From the NCBI GenBank assembly GCA_030837395.1, contig JAUPKO010000642.1, positions 1-14,971 of the forward strand: 14,971 nt of DNA, written 5' to 3'. The notes below the pieces were generated by a model. The model was not told where the DNA came from, ran no database searches, and saw only the letters and a program-made list of their open reading frames with translations. This document shows positions 6,168 to 13,106 of this stretch, in pieces (position 1 is the stretch's first letter; every line of letters starts with the position of its first letter). The translations under genes were made by a program, and so were the position numbers. The stretch comes from Actinomycetota bacterium (GTDB lineage Bacteria > Actinomycetota > Actinomycetes > S36-B12 > UBA10799).

Positions 6168-6743
6168 ATGACCCAGGTCAAAATGGCAGCCGAGGCCCGC
6201 ACCGAGTTCGGCAAGGGTGTGTCCCGGCGGCTGCGCGCCACGGGTCGGGTGCCCGCGGTGATCTACGGTTCGCAGGCCGAGACGATCACGATCTCGCTGG
6301 ACGCCCACGACCTCATGCTCGCGCTCAAGCAGCCCAAGGTTGTGCTCGAGGTCGCCGTCGACGGTGCCACCCACACCGTCGCCCCGCGGGATGTCCAGCG
6401 GCACCCCTACAAGCCGATCATCGAACATGTCGACCTCGTGGTGCTGACGCGGCGGGAGGTGCGCGAGCGGTTGGTGCTGGGTCAGGCGATGGCCAAGGCC
6501 GAGGAGATCGCCATCGAGCGCGAGATCGACCCGATTGCGGTGCAGAACGCCGTGTCGGAGATCCTCGCCGACGACGAGAACGACTACGACGCCGATCAGG
6601 CGATCGAGGCCGCGCTGGAGCAGGTCGAGGAGGCCATGAAGGCCCAGGCCGAGGCTGCAGCCGCAGCCGCAGCGGCCGAGGAAGCCGCCACCGAGGAAGC
6701 AGCCGAGGAGGGCGGCGAGGCCGCCGCCTCGACCGAGGACTGA
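6168..6743 (+). CDS. rplY: Ribosomal protein L25 (Ctc family) with atypical C-terminal region
   Basis: L25 binds 5S rRNA in the large subunit; longer Ctc/TL5 forms are linked with general stress. Residues 1 to about 93 of this 191-residue protein are a recognisable L25 domain: ARTEFGKGVSRRLR at 10-23, GRVPAVIYG at 26-34, and the QRHPYKPIIEHVDLVVL region at 77-93. After that, the usual TL5/Ctc beta domain (motifs such as V-x-V-x-L-x-G-x-x-x-G and I-x-V-D-V) is absent. Instead there is a predicted helical, acidic segment (about 94-160, with coiled-coil-like spacing) and a low-complexity Ala/Glu tail (161-191, eight alanines in a row at 163-170). The frame stays open with unchanged codon use and normal TGA, so a frameshift is not indicated. 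It lies between prs and pth, as in other Actinobacteria. Confidence 0.88.
   Translation: MTQVKMAAEARTEFGKGVSRRLRATGRVPAVIYGSQAETITISLDAHDLMLALKQPKVVLEVAVDGATHTVAPRDVQRHPYKPIIEHVDLVVLTRREVRERLVLGQAMAKAEEIAIEREIDPIAVQNAVSEILADDENDYDADQAIEAALEQVEEAMKAQAEAAAAAAAAEEAATEEAAEEGGEAAASTED
6735..6739 (+). promoter_or_regulatory. Ribosome binding site supporting an ACG start for pth
   Basis: GAGGA inside the last rplY codons lies 7 bases before ACG 6747. No comparable purine run precedes GTG 6771, the first conventional start codon in the frame. Confidence 0.5.
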
Positions 6744-6746
6744 GCC

Positions 6747-7325
6747 ACGGCCGACAACGATCCCTGGCTGGTGGTCGGCCTGGGCAATCCGGGCGACGAG
6801 TACCGTGCCACCCGCCACAACGTCGGCTTCGACGTGGTGGACGAGTTGGCGCGGCGAGCCGCCGTGGCGCTGCGCCGGCATAAGCGGGCCAATGCGCTGG
6901 TGGGGCAGGCACGCGTGGCCGGTCACCCCTGCGTACTGGCCGAGCCCACCACCTTCATGAACAATTCCGGGGCTGCCGTCGCCGGACTGGCGTCGTATTA
7001 CCGGGTGCCGGTGGACCGGATCATCGCCGTGCACGACGACCTCGATCTGCCGCTGGGCGGGTTGCGGCTGAAGGTCGGCGGCGGCGACGGTGGCCACAAC
7101 GGTCTGAAGTCGATGCGGTCCAGCCTGGGCACCGGTGACTTCCTGCGGGTGCGCGTGGGTATCGGCCGACCGCCGGGACGCATGGACCCAGCCGCCTATG
7201 TGTTGCGCCGGTTCAGTGCCGCGGATCGCGCCGAGGTCGACGTCGTGGTGGCCGAGGCCGCCGATGCCGTGGGCGACATCATCACCGGCGGCCTGGCAGC
7301 CGCGCAGAACACCCATAACCGTTGA
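6747..7325 (+). CDS. pth: Peptidyl-tRNA hydrolase, probable ACG start
   Basis: Pth cleaves the ester bond of peptidyl-tRNAs released by stalled ribosomes, recycling tRNA. The 192-residue product (counted from ACG 6747) has all family motifs: WLVVGLGNPG at 7-16 with Asn14, catalytic His24 in TRHN, FMNNSG at 70-75, HDDLDL with Asp97/Asp98, and GGHNGL with Asn118. The first conventional start in frame is GTG 6771, which would remove ADNDPWLV and shorten the first beta strand. ACG 6747 restores the N-terminus usual in Actinobacteria (M-x-D-x-x-WLVVGLGNPG) and has a well-spaced GAGGA. The codon lies one codon after the rplY stop, in the same frame, so a T-to-C error in an ATG or a genuine rare start are both possible. 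Product identity is certain; the start is not. Fallback coordinates are 6771-7325. Confidence 0.93.
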   Translation, partial: TADNDPWLVVGLGNPGDEYRATRHNVGFDVVDELARRAAVALRRHKRANALVGQARVAGHPCVLAEPTTFMNNSGAAVAGLASYYRVPVDRIIAVHDDLDLPLGGLRLKVGGGDGGHNGLKSMRSSLGTGDFLRVRVGIGRPPGRMDPAAYVLRRFSAADRAEVDVVVAEAADAVGDIITGGLAAAQNTHNR

Positions 7326-7332
7326 CAGCCCC

Positions 7333-7338
7333 AGGAGG
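7333..7338 (+). promoter_or_regulatory. Ribosome binding site of the cysQ-like gene
   Basis: AGGAGG lies 4 bases before ATG 7343. It is the strongest Shine-Dalgarno in the window and favours this ATG over TTG 7322. Confidence 0.7.
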
Positions 7339-7342
7339 CGCC

Positions 7343-8173
7343 ATGACCACCCCTGCCCGCACCGAGTCCGACGCCGAGGTGGCGGCCGACATCGCACGCG
7401 TCGCCGGCGCCCTGCTGCAGGACTTCCGTGCGGGCTTCCAGGCCCCCGCCGGGTTGGAGCCGCGCGCTGCCGCGATGGCCCTTCGGGACGCCGCCGACGC
7501 TGCCTCCCAGGTGTACCTCGATCGCGAGTTGACCGCGCGACGGTCGGGCGATGCCGTGCTCAGCGAGGAAGCCGCCGACTCGGCTGAGCGCGACGGCGCC
7601 GATCGGGTGTGGATCATCGACCCGCTCGACGGCACGTGGGAGTACGGCATGGGTCGATCCGACTGGGCGGTCCACGTTGCGCTGTGGCAGCGTGAGCCGG
7701 CCCCCGCCGGTTCCCTGCTGCTCGGGGTGGTGGCGGTGCCCGATGAGGATGTCGTGTTCACCTCGGCAGTGCCGCCGGTGCTGCCGCCGTTGGACTTGAC
7801 CCGACCGTTGCGGATCATCGCCTCCCGCAGTCGACCACCGGCAATGCTCGAAGCCGTGGCCGGGTCGCTGGCTGGTGCCTGGGCGGACCTCGGCGGGCCT
7901 GCTGACTGCGAGATTGTCCAGGTGGGTTCCGTGGGCGCCAAGGTGGCGCGGCTGCTGACCGGCCGGGCCGAGGTCTACCTGCACGACACGGGCTTCTACG
8001 AGTGGGATGTCGCCGCACCGTTGGCGGTCGCCCAGGCGGCGGGACTGCGGGCCACCCACATCGACTCCGCCGCGGTGACCTTCAACCACCGGCCCCCTTA
8101 CGTGACCAGTCTGCTGGTCGCCCGGCCAGAGGTGGCCGACGCCGTGGCAGCAGCCACCCGGGACGCCCGCTAG
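7343..8173 (+). CDS. cysQ: CysQ-like 3'(2'),5'-bisphosphate nucleotidase / inositol monophosphatase family phosphatase
   Basis: A 276-residue Mg-dependent phosphatase. Its closest remembered relative is M. tuberculosis CysQ (Rv2131c), which hydrolyses 3'-phosphoadenosine-5'-phosphate from sulfate assimilation and also acts on inositol and fructose phosphates. Shared features are GDAVLSEE at 69-76 (metal-binding Glu), RVWIIDPLDGT at 88-98 (two metal-binding Asp, 93 and 96), SDWAVHVALW at 106-115, GSVGAK at 195-200 and the C-terminal WDVAAP at 221-226 with Asp222. Trp99 follows DPLDGT where Mtb CysQ has Arg. The gene is 17 bases after pth and 23 bases before mfd, with its own strong ribosome binding site. 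The place between pth and mfd is not where mycobacteria carry cysQ. A pure inositol monophosphatase role cannot be excluded. Confidence 0.85.
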   Translation: MTTPARTESDAEVAADIARVAGALLQDFRAGFQAPAGLEPRAAAMALRDAADAASQVYLDRELTARRSGDAVLSEEAADSAERDGADRVWIIDPLDGTWEYGMGRSDWAVHVALWQREPAPAGSLLLGVVAVPDEDVVFTSAVPPVLPPLDLTRPLRIIASRSRPPAMLEAVAGSLAGAWADLGGPADCEIVQVGSVGAKVARLLTGRAEVYLHDTGFYEWDVAAPLAVAQAAGLRATHIDSAAVTFNHRPPYVTSLLVARPEVADAVAAATRDAR

Positions 8174-8184
8174 CGCGATCCGCG

Positions 8185-8190
8185 TAGGCT
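8185..8190 (+). promoter_or_regulatory. -10 hexamer of a probable leaderless mfd promoter
   Basis: TAGGCT lies exactly 6 bases (GACGCT) before GTG 8197 in the 23-base cysQ-mfd gap. Initiation at the GTG would give a leaderless mRNA. No Shine-Dalgarno precedes the start, which supports this reading. Confidence 0.55.
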
Positions 8191-8196
8191 GACGCT

Positions 8197-11100
8197 GTGT
8201 CGCTGACCGGGTTGCTCTCACTGCTCACGAGCGACCCAGCCGCCCGTCGTTGGGCCGAGGCGGCCACCGCGCGCGAGCCCGGCGAGCGGGCGATGATCGC
8301 GCCGACCGGCGCCCATGCGGCGCTGCTGGCGCTGGCAGCCGCTCCCGACCACGGCGACCGCCCGCTGTTGGTGGTCACTGCCACGGTGCGCGCAGCCGAG
8401 GACCTCGCCGCCGAACTCGCCCAACTGCTGCCGGTCAACGCCGTGGCGATGTTCCCGGCCTGGGAGACGCTGCCGCACGAACGACTGAGTCCGAGCGCTG
8501 ATGTGGTGGGGCAACGGCTGGCGGTGTTGCGCCGGTTGGCGCGTCCGACCCGCCAAGCAGGTTCGGTTCACGGCCGGGTGGCCGTGGTCGTCGCACCGAT
8601 TCGAGCGGTACTGCAACCGCTCGTGCAGGGCCTGGGCGAGGTCGATCCGGTGGTGGTGCACCCGGGTGACGAGGTGGCCATCGGCGACCTCGCCGCCCGG
8701 CTTGCCGGCACCGGCTACACCCGCACCGACCTCGTCGAACGTCGTGGCCAGTTCGCGGTGCGTGGCGGCATCGTCGACGTGTTCCCGCCCACGGCGGACC
8801 ACCCCTTGCGGTTGGAGTTCTTCGGCGACGAGGTGGAACAGATCAGGGCCTTCGCCGTTGCCGACCAACGCTCGCTGCACGACGCCGACGAAATGTGGGC
8901 GCCGGTGTGCCGCGAACTGCTGCTGACCGAGCAGGTGCGCGCGGCCGCACGCGACCAGCTTGTGCGTCACCCCCAACTGGGCGACCTTCTCGGCGCCATC
9001 GCCGAGGGCATCGCAGTGGAAGGTATGGAGGCCGTCGCACCGCTGGTGACCGGTCCCATGACCACCCTGGTCGAGTTGCTGCCCGCCACCTCGGCGGTGG
9101 TGCTGGTCGACCCGGACCGGGTGGCGGCGCGCGCCGACGAGCTCGTGGCCACCTCGGCGGAGTTCCTGGCCGCCGGCTGGGATGTCGCGGCCGGTGGCGG
9201 CGAGGTGCCGGTTGAGCTGGCCGCGTCCGCCTACCGCACTCTGCCGGAGGTGCGGGAGGCCGCCGAGACGCGCGGCCAGGCCTGGTGGCGGGTGACGCCG
9301 TTCGGTGAGGACGACAATCCGGCAGTGGCGGCCGGCGCTGGGGTGGCCGAACGGTTCGACGCCCATCCCGCGCCGCATTATCGCGGCGACGTCGCTCTGG
9401 CGGCGGCGGATATGGGGGTGCGCCTGGGCGAGGGTGATCGGATCGTCGTGGTCGCCGCCGCCCATGGGTCGGCGCAGCGGCTGGTGGAGAAGCTTGGCGA
9501 CCTCGACCTGACCGCCCGGATCGATTCGCCCGACCATGCGACCCAGGGCAGTCCGGCCGACGTCCTTGTGCTGGTCGGGCGTTGGCAGTCCGGTTTCGTA
9601 GCCGACTCGGCCGCCCTCGTGGTGCTCACCGAGGCGGACCTGCTCGGCGCCACCGCCGCCCGGGACGGCCAGCGGATGCCCTCGCGCCGGCGCCGCGCGG
9701 TGGACCCGCTCACGCTCGTGGCCGGCGACTACGTGGTGCACGCCCAACATGGCGTGGGGCGCTATGTCGAGATGATCGAGCGCACCATGGCCGGCTCCAC
9801 GCGCGAGTACCTGGTGATCGAGTACGCGCCGGGGAAACGCGGTCAGCCGCCGGACCGATTGTTCGTGCCCACCGACCAACTCGACCAGGTGAGCCGCTAC
9901 GTCGGGGGCGAGGCGCCCAGCGTGCACCGCCTCGGCGGCGGCGACTGGGCGAAGGCCAAAGGCCGTGCGCGCAAGGCGGTTCGCCAGATCGTCGACGGCC
10001 TCGTGAAGCTGTACGCGGCGCGGCAGAGTTCGCCGGGTCGTGCATTCGGTCCGGACACCCCATGGCAGCGCGAACTCGAGGATGCTTTCGCATTCGAGGA
10101 GACTCCCGACCAACTCGCGTGCATCGACGAGGTGAAGGCGGACATGGCTAAGCCGGTGCCGATGGACCGCGTGATCTGCGGCGACGTGGGCTTCGGCAAG
10201 ACCGAGATCGCGGTGCGGGCGGCGTTCAAGGCCGTCGCCGACGGCACCCAGGTGATCGTCCTGGTGCCCACCACCCTGCTCGCCCGGCAGCACCTGCAGA
10301 CCTTCACCGAACGGTTCGCCGCGTTCCCGGTGAAGGTCGAGGGGCTGAGTCGGTTCTCGACCGAAGCAGAGGCGCGGGCGGTCTTGGCAGGCCTGGCTGA
10401 TGGCTCGGTCGACGTGGTGATCGGCACCCACCGGCTGCTGGGACCCAAGACGAAAGTCAAGGACCTCGGGCTGGTGATCGTCGACGAGGAGCAGCGCTTC
10501 GGGGTGGAGCACAAGGAGCACCTCAAGGCCCTGCGCACCAACGTCGACATGCTGACGATGTCGGCCACACCCATCCCGCGGACGCTGGAGATGGCGGTCA
10601 CCGGAATTCGGGAGATGTCGACCATCGCCACGCCGCCGGAGGAGCGCCTGCCGGTGCTGACCTTCGTCGGCCCCTACAACGAGCGGCAGATCGCGGCCGC
10701 GATTCGGCGCGAGTTGACCCGTGACGGGCAGGTGTTCTTCCTGCACAACCGGGTGGAATCGATCGACCGGGTCGCCGCCAAGATCGCCGGGCTTGTGCCG
10801 GAGTCCCGAATCGCCGTGGCACACGGTCAGATGCACGAGAACGACCTCGAGAAAGTGATGGTTGACTTCTGGGAGCGGCGCTTCGATGTGCTGGTGTGCA
10901 CGACCATCGTCGAGTCCGGGTTGGACATCCCCAACGCCAATACGCTGATCGTGGATCGGGCCGAACGGTTCGGCCTCAGTCAGCTGCATCAGATCCGCGG
11001 GCGGGTCGGCCGGGGCCGCGAGCGGGCCTACGCCTACTTCTTCTACGACGCCGACAAGCCCCTCAATGAGACCGCGTACGAGCGGTTGAGCACAATCGCC

Positions 11101-11769
11101 CAGCACACCGACCTCGGATCCGGGATGGCCGTGGCGATGAAGGACCTGGAGATCCGCGGAGCCGGCAACCTGCTCGGCGGGGAACAGTCCGGCCATATCG
11201 CCGATGTCGGCTTCGACCTCTACGTGCGCATGGTGGGGGAGGCACTGGCGGAGGTCAAAGGCGAGGCGACGGCCGAGGACACCGGGTCAACCCGGGTGGA
11301 ACTGCCGCTGGACGCCCACATTCCACGGTCGTACGTGCCCGACGAACGCCTGCGGCTGGAGGCCTACCGGCGGCTAGCCGAGGCGCCGGATGCGGCGGCG
11401 GTGGACGAGGTCGCGGCCGAACTCATCGACCGTTACGGGCGGATGCCCCCGGCGGTGGCCGCTCTGGCCGACGCCGCCCGGCTGCGGATCCGGCTGCGGG
11501 ACATCGGCGTGACGGAGATCGTCGCGGCCGGGGCGCGGATTCGGATCGAAGGGTTGGCCCTGCCGGACTCGCTGCAGGTGCGTATCGCGCGGCTGTATCC
11601 GGGTGCCACGGTGAAGCCCGCCAGCCGGACGGTGCTGCTGCCCGCACCCAAGACCGCTAGAGTCGGAGGCGCGCCCCTGGTCGGCTCCGACCTGATGGCG
11701 TGGGTCGACCAGTTCATCGATGCTGTCGCCGGTCTGAAGCCGGCGACTGTGGCCAGGGAGGACACGTGA
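8197..11769 (+). CDS. mfd: Transcription-repair coupling factor Mfd
   Basis: Mfd is an ATP-driven DNA translocase that pushes stalled RNA polymerase off damaged DNA and recruits UvrA. The 1190-residue protein is full length and has the domains in order. The UvrB-like N-terminal region (about 1-340) includes the RGQFAVRGGIVDVFPP stretch. The CarD-like RNA polymerase interaction domain starts near 508 (DYVVHAQHGVGRYVEM). The RecG-like motor has Walker A GDVGFGKT at 662-669, DEEQ at 763-766 and SATPIPRT shortly after, followed by the ESGLDIPNANT and QIRGRVGRGRERAYAYFFY helicase motifs. The C-terminal TRCF domain (about 1030-1150) contains IDRYGRMPPAV. GTG 8197 gives the usual MSLTGLL N-terminus. 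The stop overlaps the next gene's GTG (GTGA), so translation of the lipoprotein is probably coupled. Confidence 0.97.
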   Translation: MSLTGLLSLLTSDPAARRWAEAATAREPGERAMIAPTGAHAALLALAAAPDHGDRPLLVVTATVRAAEDLAAELAQLLPVNAVAMFPAWETLPHERLSPSADVVGQRLAVLRRLARPTRQAGSVHGRVAVVVAPIRAVLQPLVQGLGEVDPVVVHPGDEVAIGDLAARLAGTGYTRTDLVERRGQFAVRGGIVDVFPPTADHPLRLEFFGDEVEQIRAFAVADQRSLHDADEMWAPVCRELLLTEQVRAAARDQLVRHPQLGDLLGAIAEGIAVEGMEAVAPLVTGPMTTLVELLPATSAVVLVDPDRVAARADELVATSAEFLAAGWDVAAGGGEVPVELAASAYRTLPEVREAAETRGQAWWRVTPFGEDDNPAVAAGAGVAERFDAHPAPHYRGDVALAAADMGVRLGEGDRIVVVAAAHGSAQRLVEKLGDLDLTARIDSPDHATQGSPADVLVLVGRWQSGFVADSAALVVLTEADLLGATAARDGQRMPSRRRRAVDPLTLVAGDYVVHAQHGVGRYVEMIERTMAGSTREYLVIEYAPGKRGQPPDRLFVPTDQLDQVSRYVGGEAPSVHRLGGGDWAKAKGRARKAVRQIVDGLVKLYAARQSSPGRAFGPDTPWQRELEDAFAFEETPDQLACIDEVKADMAKPVPMDRVICGDVGFGKTEIAVRAAFKAVADGTQVIVLVPTTLLARQHLQTFTERFAAFPVKVEGLSRFSTEAEARAVLAGLADGSVDVVIGTHRLLGPKTKVKDLGLVIVDEEQRFGVEHKEHLKALRTNVDMLTMSATPIPRTLEMAVTGIREMSTIATPPEERLPVLTFVGPYNERQIAAAIRRELTRDGQVFFLHNRVESIDRVAAKIAGLVPESRIAVAHGQMHENDLEKVMVDFWERRFDVLVCTTIVESGLDIPNANTLIVDRAERFGLSQLHQIRGRVGRGRERAYAYFFYDADKPLNETAYERLSTIAQHTDLGSGMAVAMKDLEIRGAGNLLGGEQSGHIADVGFDLYVRMVGEALAEVKGEATAEDTGSTRVELPLDAHIPRSYVPDERLRLEAYRRLAEAPDAAAVDEVAAELIDRYGRMPPAVAALADAARLRIRLRDIGVTEIVAAGARIRIEGLALPDSLQVRIARLYPGATVKPASRTVLLPAPKTARVGGAPLVGSDLMAWVDQFIDAVAGLKPATVAREDT
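11756..11762 (+). promoter_or_regulatory. Ribosome binding site of the SurA-N lipoprotein gene
   Basis: GGGAGGA lies just before GTG 11766, inside the last codons of mfd, and supports this start over ones further upstream in the frame. Confidence 0.6.
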
Positions 11770-12395
11770 GGTTCATCCGTCCGGCACGCGCCGGCCTCGG
11801 GCTGGCTGCGGCCGCCCTGCTCGTCACCGCGTGCGGTCAGACCCAAGCCGGGTCCGCCATAGTGTGGGATTCCGGACGCATCACAGACAACGACCTCGCC
11901 GGCCAGACGCAGGTGCTGATCGATGAGTTCGGGGTGCCGGCGTCGCCGGAGTTGACGCAGTTCACGATCACCCGGCTGGCGCAGAATGTGGTGGTGGACG
12001 AGGCCGCCGCGGAGGTGGGCGTGACGGTCACCGAAGGCGAGGTCGATCGGGCCACGCAGGAGTTGATCGCGGAGTACGGCGGTGAGGAGGCCCTTGCCGA
12101 GTTCCTGGCTCAGCAGGGAGTCCCGCGGGACCAGCTCGCGGCACAGGTGCGCACCAGCCTGCTGTTCCAGGCCATCAGCGAGAAGCTCGACCCGAACTTC
12201 GACCCGACGGTGGGCAGCACCGTGGCGAACCAACTTCTGGTCGACACCAGCAACAACATCGAGTTGGCCACCAACCCCCGGTTCGGGGTGTGGGACCCGC
12301 AGCGACTCACAGTCGTGCCGGACCCCAACGCCCTCACGCGCCCGGGTGACAACGACCTGCAGGTGGCCCCGCAGCAGTTGACGCCCAGCCAGTAG
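11766..12395 (+). CDS. SurA N-terminal domain lipoprotein
   Basis: A 209-residue exported lipoprotein. The N-terminus has Arg residues (2, 5, 8), a hydrophobic core at about 10-20 and a lipobox VTAC, so cleavage and lipidation are expected at Cys23, tethering it to the outer face of the membrane. Residues about 30-155 resemble the SurA/PrsA-type chaperone N-domain: an IVWDSGRITDNDL start, then helices including VVVDEAAAEVGVTVTEGEVD and a Gln/Glu-rich helix. I see no parvulin-type prolyl isomerase domain. The tail (about 155-209) has NPRFGVWDP, a short motif I recall from actinobacterial members, then a Pro/Gln-rich end. The role is probably chaperone-like assistance to exported proteins, but this is inference. 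The start overlaps the mfd stop by four bases; mazG follows 12 bases later. The mfd-lipoprotein-mazG order occurs in several Actinobacteria. Confidence 0.85.
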   Translation: MRFIRPARAGLGLAAAALLVTACGQTQAGSAIVWDSGRITDNDLAGQTQVLIDEFGVPASPELTQFTITRLAQNVVVDEAAAEVGVTVTEGEVDRATQELIAEYGGEEALAEFLAQQGVPRDQLAAQVRTSLLFQAISEKLDPNFDPTVGSTVANQLLVDTSNNIELATNPRFGVWDPQRLTVVPDPNALTRPGDNDLQVAPQQLTPSQ

Positions 12396-12407
12396 GGCGG
12401 TGCCGAG

Positions 12408-13106
12408 GTGGCCGACGCTCTGCGCGAACTCGTCGCGGTCATGGATCGGCTGCGCTCGCCGGGTGGGTGCCCGTGGGACGCCGCCCAGACGCACGTGACG
12501 CTGCTGCCCTACCTGCTCGAAGAAGCCTACGAAACCATCGAGGCGGTGGAGCTGGACGATTCGGTCGCGCTGCGCGAGGAACTCGGCGACCTGCTGCTGC
12601 AGGTGGTGTTCCACGCCCGAATCGCGGCCGAGCGGCCCGCGCCTGACGGGTTCGACCTCGACGATGTGGCGGCGGGCATCACGGCCAAGTTGGTCCGGCG
12701 GCACCCCCACGTGTTCGCCGAGGCCCCCACGCCGGCACAGGGCGCTGATGCCGATGCCGCATGGTTCGCGCTGAAGTCGGCTGAGAAGGGCCGGACGTCG
12801 GTCACCGACGGTGTGCCGATGGCCCTACCGGCGCTGACGTTGGCCACCAAACTGCGTCACCGGGCACAGGCGGGCGGCGTGCCGGTGCCGCTGGCCGGCG
12901 ACCTGCCCGCCACGCTGGCCGCCGATGCCCTGGTCTGTCTCGGGGACGACGAGGCCGCCCTGGCCGAGCTGCTGATGGCGTTGGTGGTGGTGGCCGACGA
13001 GCGCGGTTGGGATGCCGAGGGGGTGGCTAGGGGTGCGGCGCGGGCGTTCCGGGACCGCGTGGTGGCCGCGGAGGTCGTCGGCACTGCGGAGTTCGGTGAT
13101 GACTGA
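12408..13106 (+). CDS. mazG: Nucleoside triphosphate pyrophosphohydrolase MazG
   Basis: MazG hydrolyses (d)NTPs, including damaged ones, to NMP and diphosphate, sanitising the nucleotide pool and lowering (p)ppGpp in some species. The 232-residue product has CPWD at 21-24, the EExxE metal motif at 38-42 (LLEEAYE), the ExxxD-type EELGD at 57-61, and KLVRRHPHVF at about 94-103. The C-terminal half retains LATKLRHRA and a degenerate second helix bundle. The length is a little under E. coli MazG (263) and well under the fused mycobacterial form. GTG 12408 follows a GGGCGG run. The end overlaps the ABC1 kinase start by 8 bases. Confidence 0.93.
   Translation: MADALRELVAVMDRLRSPGGCPWDAAQTHVTLLPYLLEEAYETIEAVELDDSVALREELGDLLLQVVFHARIAAERPAPDGFDLDDVAAGITAKLVRRHPHVFAEAPTPAQGADADAAWFALKSAEKGRTSVTDGVPMALPALTLATKLRHRAQAGGVPVPLAGDLPATLAADALVCLGDDEAALAELLMALVVVADERGWDAEGVARGAARAFRDRVVAAEVVGTAEFGDD

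Noticed and set aside
6643..6735. GCC/GCA-GAG triplet runs as a repeat array or mobile-element remnant
   Set aside because: They are the codons of the Ala/Glu tail of L25, in frame, with synonymous variation.
6440..6743. A frameshift in rplY hiding a normal TL5 domain
   Set aside because: The other two frames do not spell TL5 motifs, and the used frame keeps normal G/C third positions to the stop.
6123..7397. A 424-codon minus-strand open frame across rplY and pth
   Set aside because: It is low-complexity Gly/His/Arg-rich text produced by the Ala/Glu tail and GC bias, and lies opposite two recognised genes.
8218..11196. A 992-codon open frame on the minus strand opposite mfd
   Set aside because: It mirrors the GC-rich codon pattern of mfd, shows no family motifs, and covers a secure gene; a classic antisense shadow.
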